Positions 1 through 7,255 of a stretch of DNA of 64,000 nucleotides are shown here, piece by piece. This stretch comes from Streptomyces sp. ASQP_92 (lineage in GTDB: Bacteria > Actinomycetota > Actinomycetes > Streptomycetales > Streptomycetaceae). Numbering within the stretch: the first letter of the stretch is position 1; every line of letters begins with the position of its first letter. The notes below the pieces were generated by a model. That model saw nothing but the letters and a program-made list of their open reading frames with translations, ran no database searches and was not told where the DNA came from. The position numbers and the translations under genes were made by a program. The stretch covers positions 62,001 to 126,000 of the forward strand of contig NZ_JAODUA010000009.1 of assembly GCF_025399895.1 (NCBI RefSeq). Reading direction: 5' to 3'.

Positions 1-753
1 GCCGTCCACGACGGGCCAGTCCGCCGCCAGTTCCCGTACGGACTTGATCCAGCGCTGGCGTGCGCCGAGCGAGGCGTAGGGGGCGGACGCCGCCCAGGCC
101 CGGTCGAAGTCGCGCAGGAAGGAGTGGACCGGCTCACCCGGAACGTTGCGGTGGATCAGCGCCTTGGGCAGGCGTTCGGCCAGGTCGGAGGGGCGCTCCA
201 GGGAGCCGAGCCGGGTCGCGAAGGTCACCGTGCGGGGGCCGTCCGGGCCGAGCGCGACCCAGACGTGGCGTCGGCCGATCTCGTCGCAGGTGCCCTCGAC
301 GAGCAGTCCGCCGGGCGCGAGCCGTGCGCACAGCCGCGCCCAGACGGCCGCCACCTCGGCCTCGTCGTACTGGCGCAGTACGTTCGCCGCGCGGATCAGC
401 AGCGGCGGTTCGGCCAGCGGCACCTCGAAGCCGCCGTGCCGGAAGACCAGGCCCTCGCGTTCGTACGGTTTGGCCGCGGCCACCCGGGCGGGCTCGATCT
501 CGATGCCGACCACCGAGACGGCGGGGGCGGTGGTGCGCAGGCGCTGGAGCAGTTCCACCGCGGTCCAGGGGGACGCCCCGTACCCGAGGTCTACGGCGAC
601 CGGCGCGTCGGCACGGCGCAGCACGGCCCCGTGCACGTCCGCGATCCAGCGGTCCATGCGGCGCAGCCGGTTCGGGTTGGTGGTGCCGCGGGTGACGGTG
701 CCGACGGGGCGCCTGGCGGGGGCGCGCTTGGCGGGCGGGGCGGGTGGAGCCAT
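1..753 (-). CDS. class I SAM-dependent methyltransferase, C-terminus cut by window edge
   Basis: Reads leftward from an ATG at 753 and runs off the window at base 1, so at least 251 residues are present and the C-terminus is missing. A Pro/Ala/Arg-rich head of about 30 residues is followed by a Rossmann-type motif I (DLGYGASPWT), an acidic motif after it (VVGIEIEPARV) and a later GGLLVEGTCDE strand, which together fit a class I SAM methyltransferase. The substrate cannot be read from the sequence. It is divergent from mshA across 254 bases. It belongs to a conserved actinobacterial family usually annotated only as methyltransferase. Confidence 0.8.
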   Translation of the reverse strand, partial: MAPPAPPAKRAPARRPVGTVTRGTTNPNRLRRMDRWIADVHGAVLRRADAPVAVDLGYGASPWTAVELLQRLRTTAPAVSVVGIEIEPARVAAAKPYEREGLVFRHGGFEVPLAEPPLLIRAANVLRQYDEAEVAAVWARLCARLAPGGLLVEGTCDEIGRRHVWVALGPDGPRTVTFATRLGSLERPSDLAERLPKALIHRNVPGEPVHSFLRDFDRAWAASAPYASLGARQRWIKSVRELAADWPVVDG

Positions 754-1007
754 AGGACGAGGGTAGGCGGCGGGCGGCCGGGGGCGGGCCGGGCCCAGCG
801 GCGCCGATTCGGGCGGGGCTCAGCGCTTCCTCCCCCGCCCCGGCCCGCGCGACGGGCCGTGCCTGCCGCCCCCCCCGGCCCGTCCGGCAACATTTTGGCA
901 AAGTGGAAATGAAAGGACGGATTCCGGTGTTCGGGGCTTTGGAGAGGCGTGCCCGTATGCCCGCTCCGCGTCCGAAGGCAGTGCCCCGAGCCGAGGAGGG
1001 CCTCGAC

Positions 1008-2351
1008 GTGAGCCAGTACGTGTCCCGGTTCGCCGGCACCCTGGCGGGGCCGCCCAGGCTCCGGCTGCCCGGGGGTCACCGCAAGCCGCGCCGGGTCGCC
1101 ATGCTCAGCGTCCACACCTCCCCGCTGCACCAGCCGGGGACGGGCGACGCGGGCGGCATGAACGTGTACATCGTCGAGCTGGCCAAGCGCCTCGCCGCGA
1201 TCAACATCGAGGTCGAGATCTTCACGCGGGCCACCACGGGCGGGCTCGCGCCGACCGTGGAGATGTCGCCCGGGGTGCTGGTGCGCCACATCGACGCGGG
1301 GCCGTACGAGGGGCTCGCCAAGGAGGAGCTGCCCGCCCAGCTCTGCGCCTTCACGCACGGGGTCATGCAGGCCTGGGCGCACCACCGGCCCGGCCACTAC
1401 GACCTGGTCCACTCCCACTACTGGCTCTCCGGGCACGTCGGCTGGCTCGCCGCCCAGCGCTGGGGGGTGCCTCTGGTCCACGCCATGCACACCATGGCCA
1501 AGGTCAAGAACGCCGCGCTCGCCGAGGGCGACACCCCCGAACCGGCCGCGCGGGTCATCGGCGAGACGCAGATCGTGAACGCGGCGGACCGGCTGATCGC
1601 CAACACCGCCGAGGAGGCCGACGAACTCGTCCGCTTCTACGACGCGGACCCGGGCACCGTCGCCGTCGTCCACCCCGGTGTGAACCTCGACCGCTTCCGC
1701 CCGGCCGACGGCAGGACCGCGGCACGCGACCGGCTCGGGCTGCCCCGGGACGCGTTCATCCCGCTCTTCGCGGGCCGCATACAGCCGCTCAAGGCGCCCG
1801 ACATCCTGCTGCGCGCTGCGGCCGAACTCCTCGACCGGGACCCGTCGTTGCGCTCGCGCATGATCGTGCCGATCGTGGGCGGCCCGTCCGGGAGCGGCCT
1901 CGCCAAGCCGGAGGGCTTGCAGAAGCTCGCGGCCAAGCTCGGCATCTGCGACGTCGTACGGTTCAAGCCGCCCGTGGGCCAGGACCGGCTCGCGGACTGG
2001 TTCCGGGCGGCGTCCGTCCTGGTCATGCCCTCGTACAGCGAGTCGTTCGGCCTGGTCGCCATCGAGGCGCAGGCGACCGGCACACCGGTGGTCGCGGCGT
2101 CGGTGGGCGGGCTTCCGGTGGCGGTGCGGGACGGCTCGACGGGCTTCCTCGTCCAGGGCCACGACCCCAAGGACTACGCGAGCGCCCTGCACCGCTTCGT
2201 GGCGGACCCGGCCCTGGTACGCCGCATGGGCGACGCGGCCGCCCGGCACGCGCAGTCCTTCGGCTGGGGGACGGCGGCATCGGCGACGGCGGACGTGTAC
2301 ACGGCGGCGATGCACGAGCACCGGCGGCGGATGCGGTCGCACCACGGCTGA
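1008..2351 (+). CDS. mshA: D-inositol-3-phosphate glycosyltransferase (mycothiol synthesis step 1)
   Basis: Predicted to transfer GlcNAc from UDP-GlcNAc to inositol-3-phosphate, the first step of mycothiol synthesis in the cytosol. The 447-residue protein has a GT-B/GT4 layout: an N-terminal nucleotide-sugar half with HQPGTGDAGGMNVYI near residues 41-55, and a C-terminal half with FAGRIQPLKAPD and the donor-binding MPSYSESFGLVAIEAQ near 340-357. The GTG at 1008 is chosen because GAGGAGG lies 8 bases upstream and the known proteins begin MSQYVSR. GTG 903 and ATG 957 are in frame but would add a low-complexity tail. No msh partner gene is adjacent, as is usual in Streptomyces. Confidence 0.93.
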   Translation: MSQYVSRFAGTLAGPPRLRLPGGHRKPRRVAMLSVHTSPLHQPGTGDAGGMNVYIVELAKRLAAINIEVEIFTRATTGGLAPTVEMSPGVLVRHIDAGPYEGLAKEELPAQLCAFTHGVMQAWAHHRPGHYDLVHSHYWLSGHVGWLAAQRWGVPLVHAMHTMAKVKNAALAEGDTPEPAARVIGETQIVNAADRLIANTAEEADELVRFYDADPGTVAVVHPGVNLDRFRPADGRTAARDRLGLPRDAFIPLFAGRIQPLKAPDILLRAAAELLDRDPSLRSRMIVPIVGGPSGSGLAKPEGLQKLAAKLGICDVVRFKPPVGQDRLADWFRAASVLVMPSYSESFGLVAIEAQATGTPVVAASVGGLPVAVRDGSTGFLVQGHDPKDYASALHRFVADPALVRRMGDAAARHAQSFGWGTAASATADVYTAAMHEHRRRMRSHHG

Positions 2352-2473
2352 GCGGTACCGCCGCGGCATGGGCGGGGCCCCGCCGCGGCGCGGGTGAGGC
2401 GTCCCGTGCCGCGGCGGGCCCGGGGCGCCTCCGGACGTGCCCGGCTCCCTCGGCCGGGCCGCGCCGCTTCGCG

Positions 2474-2479
2474 TAGGCT
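2474..2479 (+). promoter_or_regulatory. -10 hexamer TAGGCT, probable leaderless start
   Basis: TAGGCT ends 6 bases before the ATG at 2486. No purine-rich ribosome-binding site lies between, so transcription probably begins at or next to the start codon. Confidence 0.5.
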
Positions 2480-2485
2480 CGCGGC

Positions 2486-2974
2486 ATGGCTGACGTGCGG
2501 CAGGTCATCGAGGCGGCCCTCAAGGACGCGGAACTCTCGTGGGAGTCCCCTGAGCCCGGCGCGTACGTGGTGACGCTGCCGGGCACACGCAAGCTCTCCA
2601 CCACCTGCTCCCTGCGGGTCGGGCGGCACTCCCTGTCCGTGAACGCGTTCGTGGTGCGCCACCCCGACGAGAACGAGCCGGCCGTCCACCGCTGGCTCCT
2701 GGAGCGCAACCTCCGCCTGTACGGGGTGAGTTACGCGGTCGACCGGCTCGGGGACGTGTACCTGGCCGGCAAGCTTCCGCTCTCCTCGGTGACGGCGGAG
2801 GAACTCGACCGGCTTCTCGGCGTCGTCCTCGAGGAGGCGGACGGGTCCTTCAACACCCTGCTGGAGCTGGGGTTCGCGTCGGCCATCCGGCGGGAGTACG
2901 CGTGGAGGGTGTCCCGGGGCGAGTCCACGGCGAACCTGGCGGCGTTCGGGCATGTGACGGGTGGGGCGGGGTAG
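2486..2974 (+). CDS. YbjN-domain protein
   Basis: A 162-residue soluble protein with the two-layer YbjN / type III secretion chaperone-like pattern: an N-terminal amphipathic helix (DVRQVIEAALKD), a central strand set (LSVNAFVVRHPDEN) and the WLLERNLRLYGVSYAVD helix-strand motif near residues 70-88. Members are thought to be stress-related or chaperone-like, but no reaction is established. It lies directly downstream of mshA in the same orientation and has its own apparent leaderless promoter. It converges on the MFS gene with only 24 bases between stop codons. Confidence 0.8.
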   Translation: MADVRQVIEAALKDAELSWESPEPGAYVVTLPGTRKLSTTCSLRVGRHSLSVNAFVVRHPDENEPAVHRWLLERNLRLYGVSYAVDRLGDVYLAGKLPLSSVTAEELDRLLGVVLEEADGSFNTLLELGFASAIRREYAWRVSRGESTANLAAFGHVTGGAG

Positions 2975-2998
2975 GGGGCACACCCGCCTACCCCCGCC

Positions 2999-4279
2999 TC
3001 ACACCCCCGAGTCCGCCCGAACCTTGACCCGGTCCCGAGCCGCGCCCGAAGGCCCACCTGGGCCCGCCACTCCCGGCTCGCCCGCCAACCCCCGCATCAG
3101 CGCCCAGTACCCCACCGCCGTCGCCGTTCCCAGTACCGCGCAGGTGCCCCACAGCCAGCCCGCGCCGAAGTGGTCGATGACGTAGCCGGACATCAAAGGG
3201 GCCACCAGGGCCGCCACCGACCAGGACATCGTGTAGACGCCCTGGTAGCGGCCGCGGCCGTGGAGGGGGGAGAGGCGGACGACCAGGCCGGTCTGGGTCG
3301 GGGCGTTGACGATTTCCGCCAGGGTCCAGACGCAGATCGTCAGGGCGTACATCGCGACCGAACCCGCGAACGCCGTCAGGCCGAAGCCGTAGCCCGCGAG
3401 CAGGGCCGAGACGATCAGCAGGTGGCGCGGGTCGCGGTGCTGGGTGTAGCGGGTGATGGGGAGTTGGACCGCCACGATGAGGATGCCGTTGACGGCGATC
3501 GCCAGGCCGAAGTCCGAGCTGGAGAAGCCGTCCGTGCCCATGGCGATCGGCAGACCCACGTAACCCTGCTGGAAAATAAGGGAGATGAGGAAGGACAGGC
3601 CCACCACGCCCATGAAACGGCCGTCCCTCAGCACCGTACCGATGCCGACGCCCGGTTCCGCCACCTTCTCCTCGGCCGTGCGCACCGGGCGCGACTCCGG
3701 GAGCTTGAGGAACACCACGACCGCGCAGACCAGCGTGAGCGTCGCCTCGCCGAGGAAGCCGGCCAGATAGCTGTACTGCGCGATGAAGCCGGCCGCCATC
3801 GACGAGACGGCGAAACCCAGGTTGATCGCCCAGTAGTTGAGGGAGAACGCGCGCACCCTGTCCTCGGGCTTCACGATGTCCGCCATCATCGCCTGCACGG
3901 CCGGCCGCGAGGCGTTGCTCGCCATGCCGACGAGGAAGGCGACGCCCACGATCGCCACCGGATCCGTCATGAAGCCGAGCAGCGCGACCGAAAGGGCCGT
4001 CGAGGTCTGGGCGATGACCAGGGTGGGCCGGCGTCCGAGGCGGTCGGTCATGACACCGCCCGCGATCGAGGAGATGACCCCGCCGAGCCCGTGCACCGAG
4101 GCCACGAGTCCCGCGTACGAGGCCGAGTAGCCCCGGTCGAGGGTGAGGTAGAGCGCCATGAAGGTGGCGACGAAGGCCCCGAGCCGGTTGATCAGGGTGC
4201 TGGTCCACAGCCACCAGAACTCCCGGGGCAGACCCGAGACCGTTTCTCGTGCGGCGCGTCTCAACATGGCGATGGACAT
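2999..4279 (-). CDS. MFS transporter (DHA1-like)
   Basis: A 426-residue polytopic membrane protein with about 12 hydrophobic segments. The MFS motif A loop appears as GGVMTDRLGRRP between TM2 and TM3, and the DHA1-like GFxxxP region is weak. The ATG at 4279 is preferred because GGGGGAAA lies just upstream on the coding strand; an ATG at 4372 would add a 31-residue basic tail. It is divergent from gpmA, and the shared upstream region carries a palindrome (4405-4423) and a 13-base direct repeat (4328-4353), so local repressor control is plausible. The substrate is unknown; drug or metabolite export is the family default. Confidence 0.85.
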   Translation of the reverse strand: MSIAMLRRAARETVSGLPREFWWLWTSTLINRLGAFVATFMALYLTLDRGYSASYAGLVASVHGLGGVISSIAGGVMTDRLGRRPTLVIAQTSTALSVALLGFMTDPVAIVGVAFLVGMASNASRPAVQAMMADIVKPEDRVRAFSLNYWAINLGFAVSSMAAGFIAQYSYLAGFLGEATLTLVCAVVVFLKLPESRPVRTAEEKVAEPGVGIGTVLRDGRFMGVVGLSFLISLIFQQGYVGLPIAMGTDGFSSSDFGLAIAVNGILIVAVQLPITRYTQHRDPRHLLIVSALLAGYGFGLTAFAGSVAMYALTICVWTLAEIVNAPTQTGLVVRLSPLHGRGRYQGVYTMSWSVAALVAPLMSGYVIDHFGAGWLWGTCAVLGTATAVGYWALMRGLAGEPGVAGPGGPSGAARDRVKVRADSGV

Positions 4280-4327
4280 GACGATTTCCCCCGGAAGCAG
4301 TGGCACCGGTACGCGGCACGGCGGTCT

Positions 4328-4353
4328 GTGCCTGTAAGTGGTGCCTGTAAGTG
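4328..4353. repeat. two tandem copies of a 13-base repeat
   Basis: GTGCCTGTAAGTG occurs twice without a gap in the 5' region of the MFS gene. It may be part of an operator or a leader duplication. Confidence 0.6.
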
Positions 4354-4404
4354 GTGCAGCCGATGTCCGCACGTTACAAGCGGGCCGCTTCCGGGGGCCA
4401 GCGA

Positions 4405-4423
4405 ATTGACGGCGTCCGTCAAT
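4405..4423. promoter_or_regulatory. perfect palindrome, candidate operator
   Basis: ATTGACGG-CGT-CCGTCAAT, with 8-base arms and a 3-base centre, lies in the divergent MFS/gpmA promoter region. Size and symmetry fit a homodimeric repressor such as TetR or MarR. No regulator gene is adjacent, so the protein is unknown. Confidence 0.45.
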
Positions 4424-4478
4424 CGAGACGCCCCCGGGACCTTGGTCCCCGGGCGCGCGAGGGCCCCGGAACGTCGAT

Positions 4479-4484
4479 TAGGCT
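4479..4484 (+). promoter_or_regulatory. -10 hexamer TAGGCT of gpmA, probable leaderless start
   Basis: TAGGCT ends 7 bases before the gpmA ATG, and no ribosome-binding site is visible between. Confidence 0.5.
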
Positions 4485-4491
4485 CGGTGGC

Positions 4492-5253
4492 ATGGCCGAC
4501 GCACCGTACAAGCTGATCCTGCTCCGCCACGGCGAGAGCGAGTGGAACGAGAAGAACCTGTTCACCGGGTGGGTGGACGTCAACCTCACGCCGAAGGGCG
4601 AGAAGGAGGCGGCGCGCGGCGGTGAGCTGCTCAAGGACGCCGGCCTGCTCCCCGACGTGCTGCACACCTCCCTCCAGAAGCGCGCCATCCGCACCGCCCA
4701 GCTCGCGCTGGAGTCCGCGGACCGCCACTGGATCCCGGTGCACCGCAGCTGGCGCCTGAACGAGCGCCACTACGGCGCGCTCCAGGGCAAGGACAAGGCG
4801 CAGACCCTGGCCGAGTTCGGCGAGGAGCAGTTCATGCTGTGGCGCCGCTCGTACGACACCCCGCCGCCCGCCCTCGAGGACGGCACCGAGTTCTCGCAGA
4901 GCGCCGACGCCCGTTACGCGACGATCCCGCCGGAGCTGCGCCCGCAGACCGAGTGCCTCAAGGACGTCGTGACGCGCATGCTGCCGTACTGGTACGACGG
5001 CATCGTCCCGGACCTCCTCGACGGCAAGACCGTCCTGGTCGCCGCCCACGGCAACTCGCTGCGCGCGCTGGTCAAGCACCTCGACGGCATCTCCGACGCC
5101 GACATCGCGGGCCTGAACATCCCGACCGGCATCCCGCTGGTGTACGAACTCGACGCCGACTTCAAGCCGGTCAAGCCGGGCGGCACCTACCTGGACCCGG
5201 ACGCGGCGGCCGCCGCGATCGAGGCCGTGAAGAATCAGGGCAAGAAGAAGTAG
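4492..5253 (+). CDS. gpmA: 2,3-bisphosphoglycerate-dependent phosphoglycerate mutase
   Basis: Interconverts 3- and 2-phosphoglycerate in glycolysis through a phosphohistidine. The 253-residue protein has the family's LRHGESEWN at residues 11-19 (catalytic His13), the LNERHYGALQG segment carrying the general acid near residue 91, and AAHGNSLR with the second His at 186. Length and motif order are normal for dPGM. A strong hairpin follows the stop codon. It is the only glycolytic gene here and is divergent from an MFS gene. Confidence 0.96.
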   Translation: MADAPYKLILLRHGESEWNEKNLFTGWVDVNLTPKGEKEAARGGELLKDAGLLPDVLHTSLQKRAIRTAQLALESADRHWIPVHRSWRLNERHYGALQGKDKAQTLAEFGEEQFMLWRRSYDTPPPALEDGTEFSQSADARYATIPPELRPQTECLKDVVTRMLPYWYDGIVPDLLDGKTVLVAAHGNSLRALVKHLDGISDADIAGLNIPTGIPLVYELDADFKPVKPGGTYLDPDAAAAAIEAVKNQGKKK

Positions 5254-5261
5254 CCCTCCGT

Positions 5262-5301
5262 CGAACCCCCTGGCGCCGCATCCCCGGTGTCAGGGGGTTC
5301 G
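5262..5301 (+). terminator. intrinsic terminator of gpmA
   Basis: Perfect 11-base inverted repeat (CGAACCCCCTG / CAGGGGGTTCG) with an 18-base loop, followed by CGTTTT. Confidence 0.75.
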
Positions 5302-5307
5302 CGTTTT

Positions 5308-5352
5308 CCGGGTGCCGGGTGCCGGGTGCCGGGTGCCGGGTGCCGGGTGCCG
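5308..5352. repeat. 7-base tandem repeat, six copies
   Basis: CCGGGTG is repeated six times from 5308 to 5349, then CCG. A less regular ATGGCAG/ATGACAG stretch follows. This is a probable slipped-strand array in the 324-base gap after gpmA. No gene is seen in the gap. Confidence 0.9.
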
Positions 5353-5577
5353 AATGGCAGATGGCAGATGACAGATATCGGATGGTGATGGCTGACCGGC
5401 GACGGCGGGCACGGTCACGCTCTGCCACGGTCGCGCCACTCTCCGGTCGCCGTCGCCTCCCTCCCTGGCTAGCCTCGAAAGGTGCATTTCGCCCGACATG
5501 CATCGCGCCCCGCGTGCGTCCCGCCCGACGTGGCGATCCGCGTGCCGGGGGAGTCCGCCAAGACGGGAGACCAGAAC

Positions 5578-5988
5578 GTGAGTACCACCCTGCGCAGCCG
5601 CTGTGTCCGTACCCTCGCCGCGGGCGCGCTGTCCGCCGCCCTGCTGACCGCCGGGGCCGTCGGCACCGTTGCCTCGGCCGCGACTCCCAAGCCGAGTCCT
5701 TCCGCGTCCAAGACGGCCGCTTCGATCACCGTGAAGGCCTCGTCGACGTCGGTGAAGGCCGGCGACAAGGTGACCTTCACGGGCCGCACCAAGGGCCTGC
5801 CCATAGGCACCAAGCTGGTGCTCCAGCACAAGAAGGGCAACAAGTGGACGACGTTGCAGGCCAGCACCGTCGTCAAGCAGGGCAGCAGCTACTCCCTGGA
5901 CGCCAAGCTCAACGACAAGGGCAAGCAGGACCTGCGGATCAAGTACGACGAGGTCGTGTCGCCGACGGTCAGCGTCACCGTGAAGTGA
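5578..5988 (+). CDS. small secreted protein, Ig-like beta domain
   Basis: A 136-residue exported protein. From the GTG at 5578 it starts with a basic region (STTLRSRCVR), a hydrophobic core and an Ala-X-Ala cleavage region ending near TVASAAT at residue 35. The mature part is a Ser/Lys-rich linker and one beta-rich domain (SITVKASSTSVKAGDKVTF, then GRTKGLPIGTKLVLQ) resembling bacterial Ig-like folds that act as adhesion or cell-surface modules. GGGAGA lies 7 bases before the GTG; the upstream in-frame ATG at 5482 would bury the signal peptide. Function unknown. Confidence 0.75.
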   Translation: MSTTLRSRCVRTLAAGALSAALLTAGAVGTVASAATPKPSPSASKTAASITVKASSTSVKAGDKVTFTGRTKGLPIGTKLVLQHKKGNKWTTLQASTVVKQGSSYSLDAKLNDKGKQDLRIKYDEVVSPTVSVTVK

Positions 5989-6010
5989 CCCCCGGCGCGC
6001 GATGAGCCGC

Positions 6011-6044
6011 GAGGTGCCCCGCCCGAAACCGGGCGGGGCACCTC
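6011..6044 (+). terminator. intrinsic terminator, 15-base stem
   Basis: GAGGTGCCCCGCCCG and its exact complement flank the 4-base loop AAAC. It sits between the convergent secreted-protein and Cys-rich genes and could serve both strands. Confidence 0.8.
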
Positions 6045-6065
6045 CTCATGCCGGGAACCGCGTCG

Positions 6066-6221
6066 TCAGGAACAGCCGCCGCACTGGCACGGCGCGCCCG
6101 ACTGGCAGCCGCAGCCGCAGCTCGATCCGCAGCCGCACGCGCCGAGCAGCGGCAGTCGGACCACTTCCACAGGTGTCGCGGGTGCTTCCTGGCGTGGTTC
6201 GGTCATGGGCGAATCGGCCAT
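6066..6221 (-). CDS. 51-residue Cys-rich protein, metallothionein-like tail
   Basis: A short gene with ATG at 6221 and GGGAGGGA just upstream on the coding strand. The first half (MADSPMTEPRQEAPATPVEV) is ordinary and soluble. The last 25 residues contain eight Cys in CxC and CxxC spacing (GACGCGSSCGCGCQSG, then CQCGGCS). No signal peptide or membrane segment is seen. The Cys pattern fits a small metal-thiolate binder or thiol buffer, but it matches no metallothionein family that I recognise by name. It lies in the phoU direction, 157 bases beyond the phoU stop codon. Metal binding is inferred from composition only. Confidence 0.7.
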   Translation of the reverse strand: MADSPMTEPRQEAPATPVEVVRLPLLGACGCGSSCGCGCQSGAPCQCGGCS

Positions 6222-6338
6222 GGGTCCCTCCCGGGGGTAGGCAGACGCGTGGAGCCTTCGCCCATTGCATGCCCACGGGGACGGGCGCATCAACGGCGCA
6301 TGCGCGCAAGCTTCAACTGCCCGCGCCCACATGGCGGT

Positions 6339-6368
6339 TGGGGGCCGCCCTTCGGGGACGGGCCCCCG
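6339..6368 (-). terminator. probable terminator of phoU
   Basis: An imperfect GC-rich hairpin around GGGGGCCGCCC-TTCG-GGGACGGGCCCCC follows the phoU stop codon. Confidence 0.5.
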
Positions 6369-6378
6369 TGTGGAGCGC

Positions 6379-7056
6379 TCAGGCTCCCTCGGGCTGCGTC
6401 GGCGGCTGGAGTTCGTCGGCGTGCTCGCCCGTGACCAGGTAGACGACGCGCTTGGCGACCGACACGGCGTGGTCCGCGAACCGCTCGTAGTAGCGGCCGA
6501 GCAGCGTCACGTCGACGGCCGTCTCGATGCCGTGCTTCCAGCGGTCGTCCATCAGGTGCTGGAACAGCGTGCGGTGGAGCAGGTCCATCTCGTCGTCGTC
6601 CTGCTCCAGTTGGAGGGCCAGGTCGACGTCCTTGGTGATGATGACCTCGGCCGCCTTCGCCATCAGGCGCTGGGCGAGCTGGCCCATCTCCAGGATGGTG
6701 GCGTGCAGGTCGTGCGGTACGGCGCGATCCGGGTAGCGCAGCCGGGTCAGTTTGGCGACGTGCTGGGCCAGGTCGCCCGAGCGCTCCAGGTCGGCGCTCA
6801 TGCGCAGCGACGTCACCACGATCCGCAGATCGGTGGCGACCGGCTGCTGGCGGGCCAGCAGGGCTATCGCGCGGGCTTCCAGGTCGTGCTGGAGATCGTC
6901 GACCTTCTGGTCGGCCGCGATCACGCTCTCGGCGAGCTTGAGGTCGGCGTCGAGCATGGCCGTGGTGGCGCGCCCGACCGCCGACCCGACGAGCCGGGCC
7001 ATCTCGACCAGGCCCTCGCCGATCGAGTCGAGTTCCTCGTGGTACGCGTCCCGCAT
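6379..7056 (-). CDS. phoU: phosphate signalling regulator PhoU
   Basis: A 225-residue all-helical protein with two PhoU repeats, each a three-helix bundle; MRDAYHEELDSIGEGLVEMA opens the first, and DLRIVVTSLRMSADLERSGD carries the ExxxD metal-binding pattern at the repeat boundary. PhoU represses the Pho response by linking the Pst transporter to the PhoR kinase and also affects phosphate uptake. The ATG at 7056 has GAGAGGGA 8 bases upstream. It is divergent from phoR-phoP, with a PHO box between them, as in other Streptomyces. Confidence 0.93.
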   Translation of the reverse strand: MRDAYHEELDSIGEGLVEMARLVGSAVGRATTAMLDADLKLAESVIAADQKVDDLQHDLEARAIALLARQQPVATDLRIVVTSLRMSADLERSGDLAQHVAKLTRLRYPDRAVPHDLHATILEMGQLAQRLMAKAAEVIITKDVDLALQLEQDDDEMDLLHRTLFQHLMDDRWKHGIETAVDVTLLGRYYERFADHAVSVAKRVVYLVTGEHADELQPPTQPEGA

Positions 7057-7149
7057 GGGTGTCCCTCTCTCAACGGTCTCCGGGGGGCCGGGGGTGCCTT
7101 CGGCCCCCACGCTTCCACGTTCCGTCCGTTACGCGTCCGGTTCGGCCAT

Positions 7150-7182
7150 AGGAAGTGAACCGTCCCTATCACCTCGGTGAAC
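7150..7182 (-). promoter_or_regulatory. PHO box (PhoP operator)
   Basis: On the minus strand, three consecutive 11-base units read GTTCACCGAGG, TGATAGGGACG and GTTCACTTCCT. Units 1 and 3 match the Streptomyces direct-repeat consensus and are exactly 22 bases apart; the middle unit is degenerate. Its position in the phoU/phoR divergent promoter matches the known autoregulatory site. Confidence 0.8.
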
Positions 7183-7243
7183 TCTGGGCGACGAACGTTC
7201 GGGCTGCCACCCATTTGGCTGGGAGAGTGTCGGTGACCCCGCA

Positions 7244-7249
7244 TAACCT
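7244..7249 (+). promoter_or_regulatory. -10 hexamer TAACCT of phoR, probable leaderless start
   Basis: TAACCT ends 6 bases before the phoR ATG at 7256, with no ribosome-binding site between. Confidence 0.5.
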
Positions 7250-7255
7250 GGGTGC

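Noticed and set aside
591..2369. Long minus-strand open frame (592 codons) opposite mshA
   Set aside because: mshA has clear GT-B motifs; the antisense frame is His/Arg/Gly-biased with no domain and arises from GC-rich third positions.
3170..4516. Plus-strand frame of 448 codons opposite the MFS gene
   Set aside because: His/Asp/Arg-rich antisense reading without hydrophobic or domain structure; the MFS gene is convincing.
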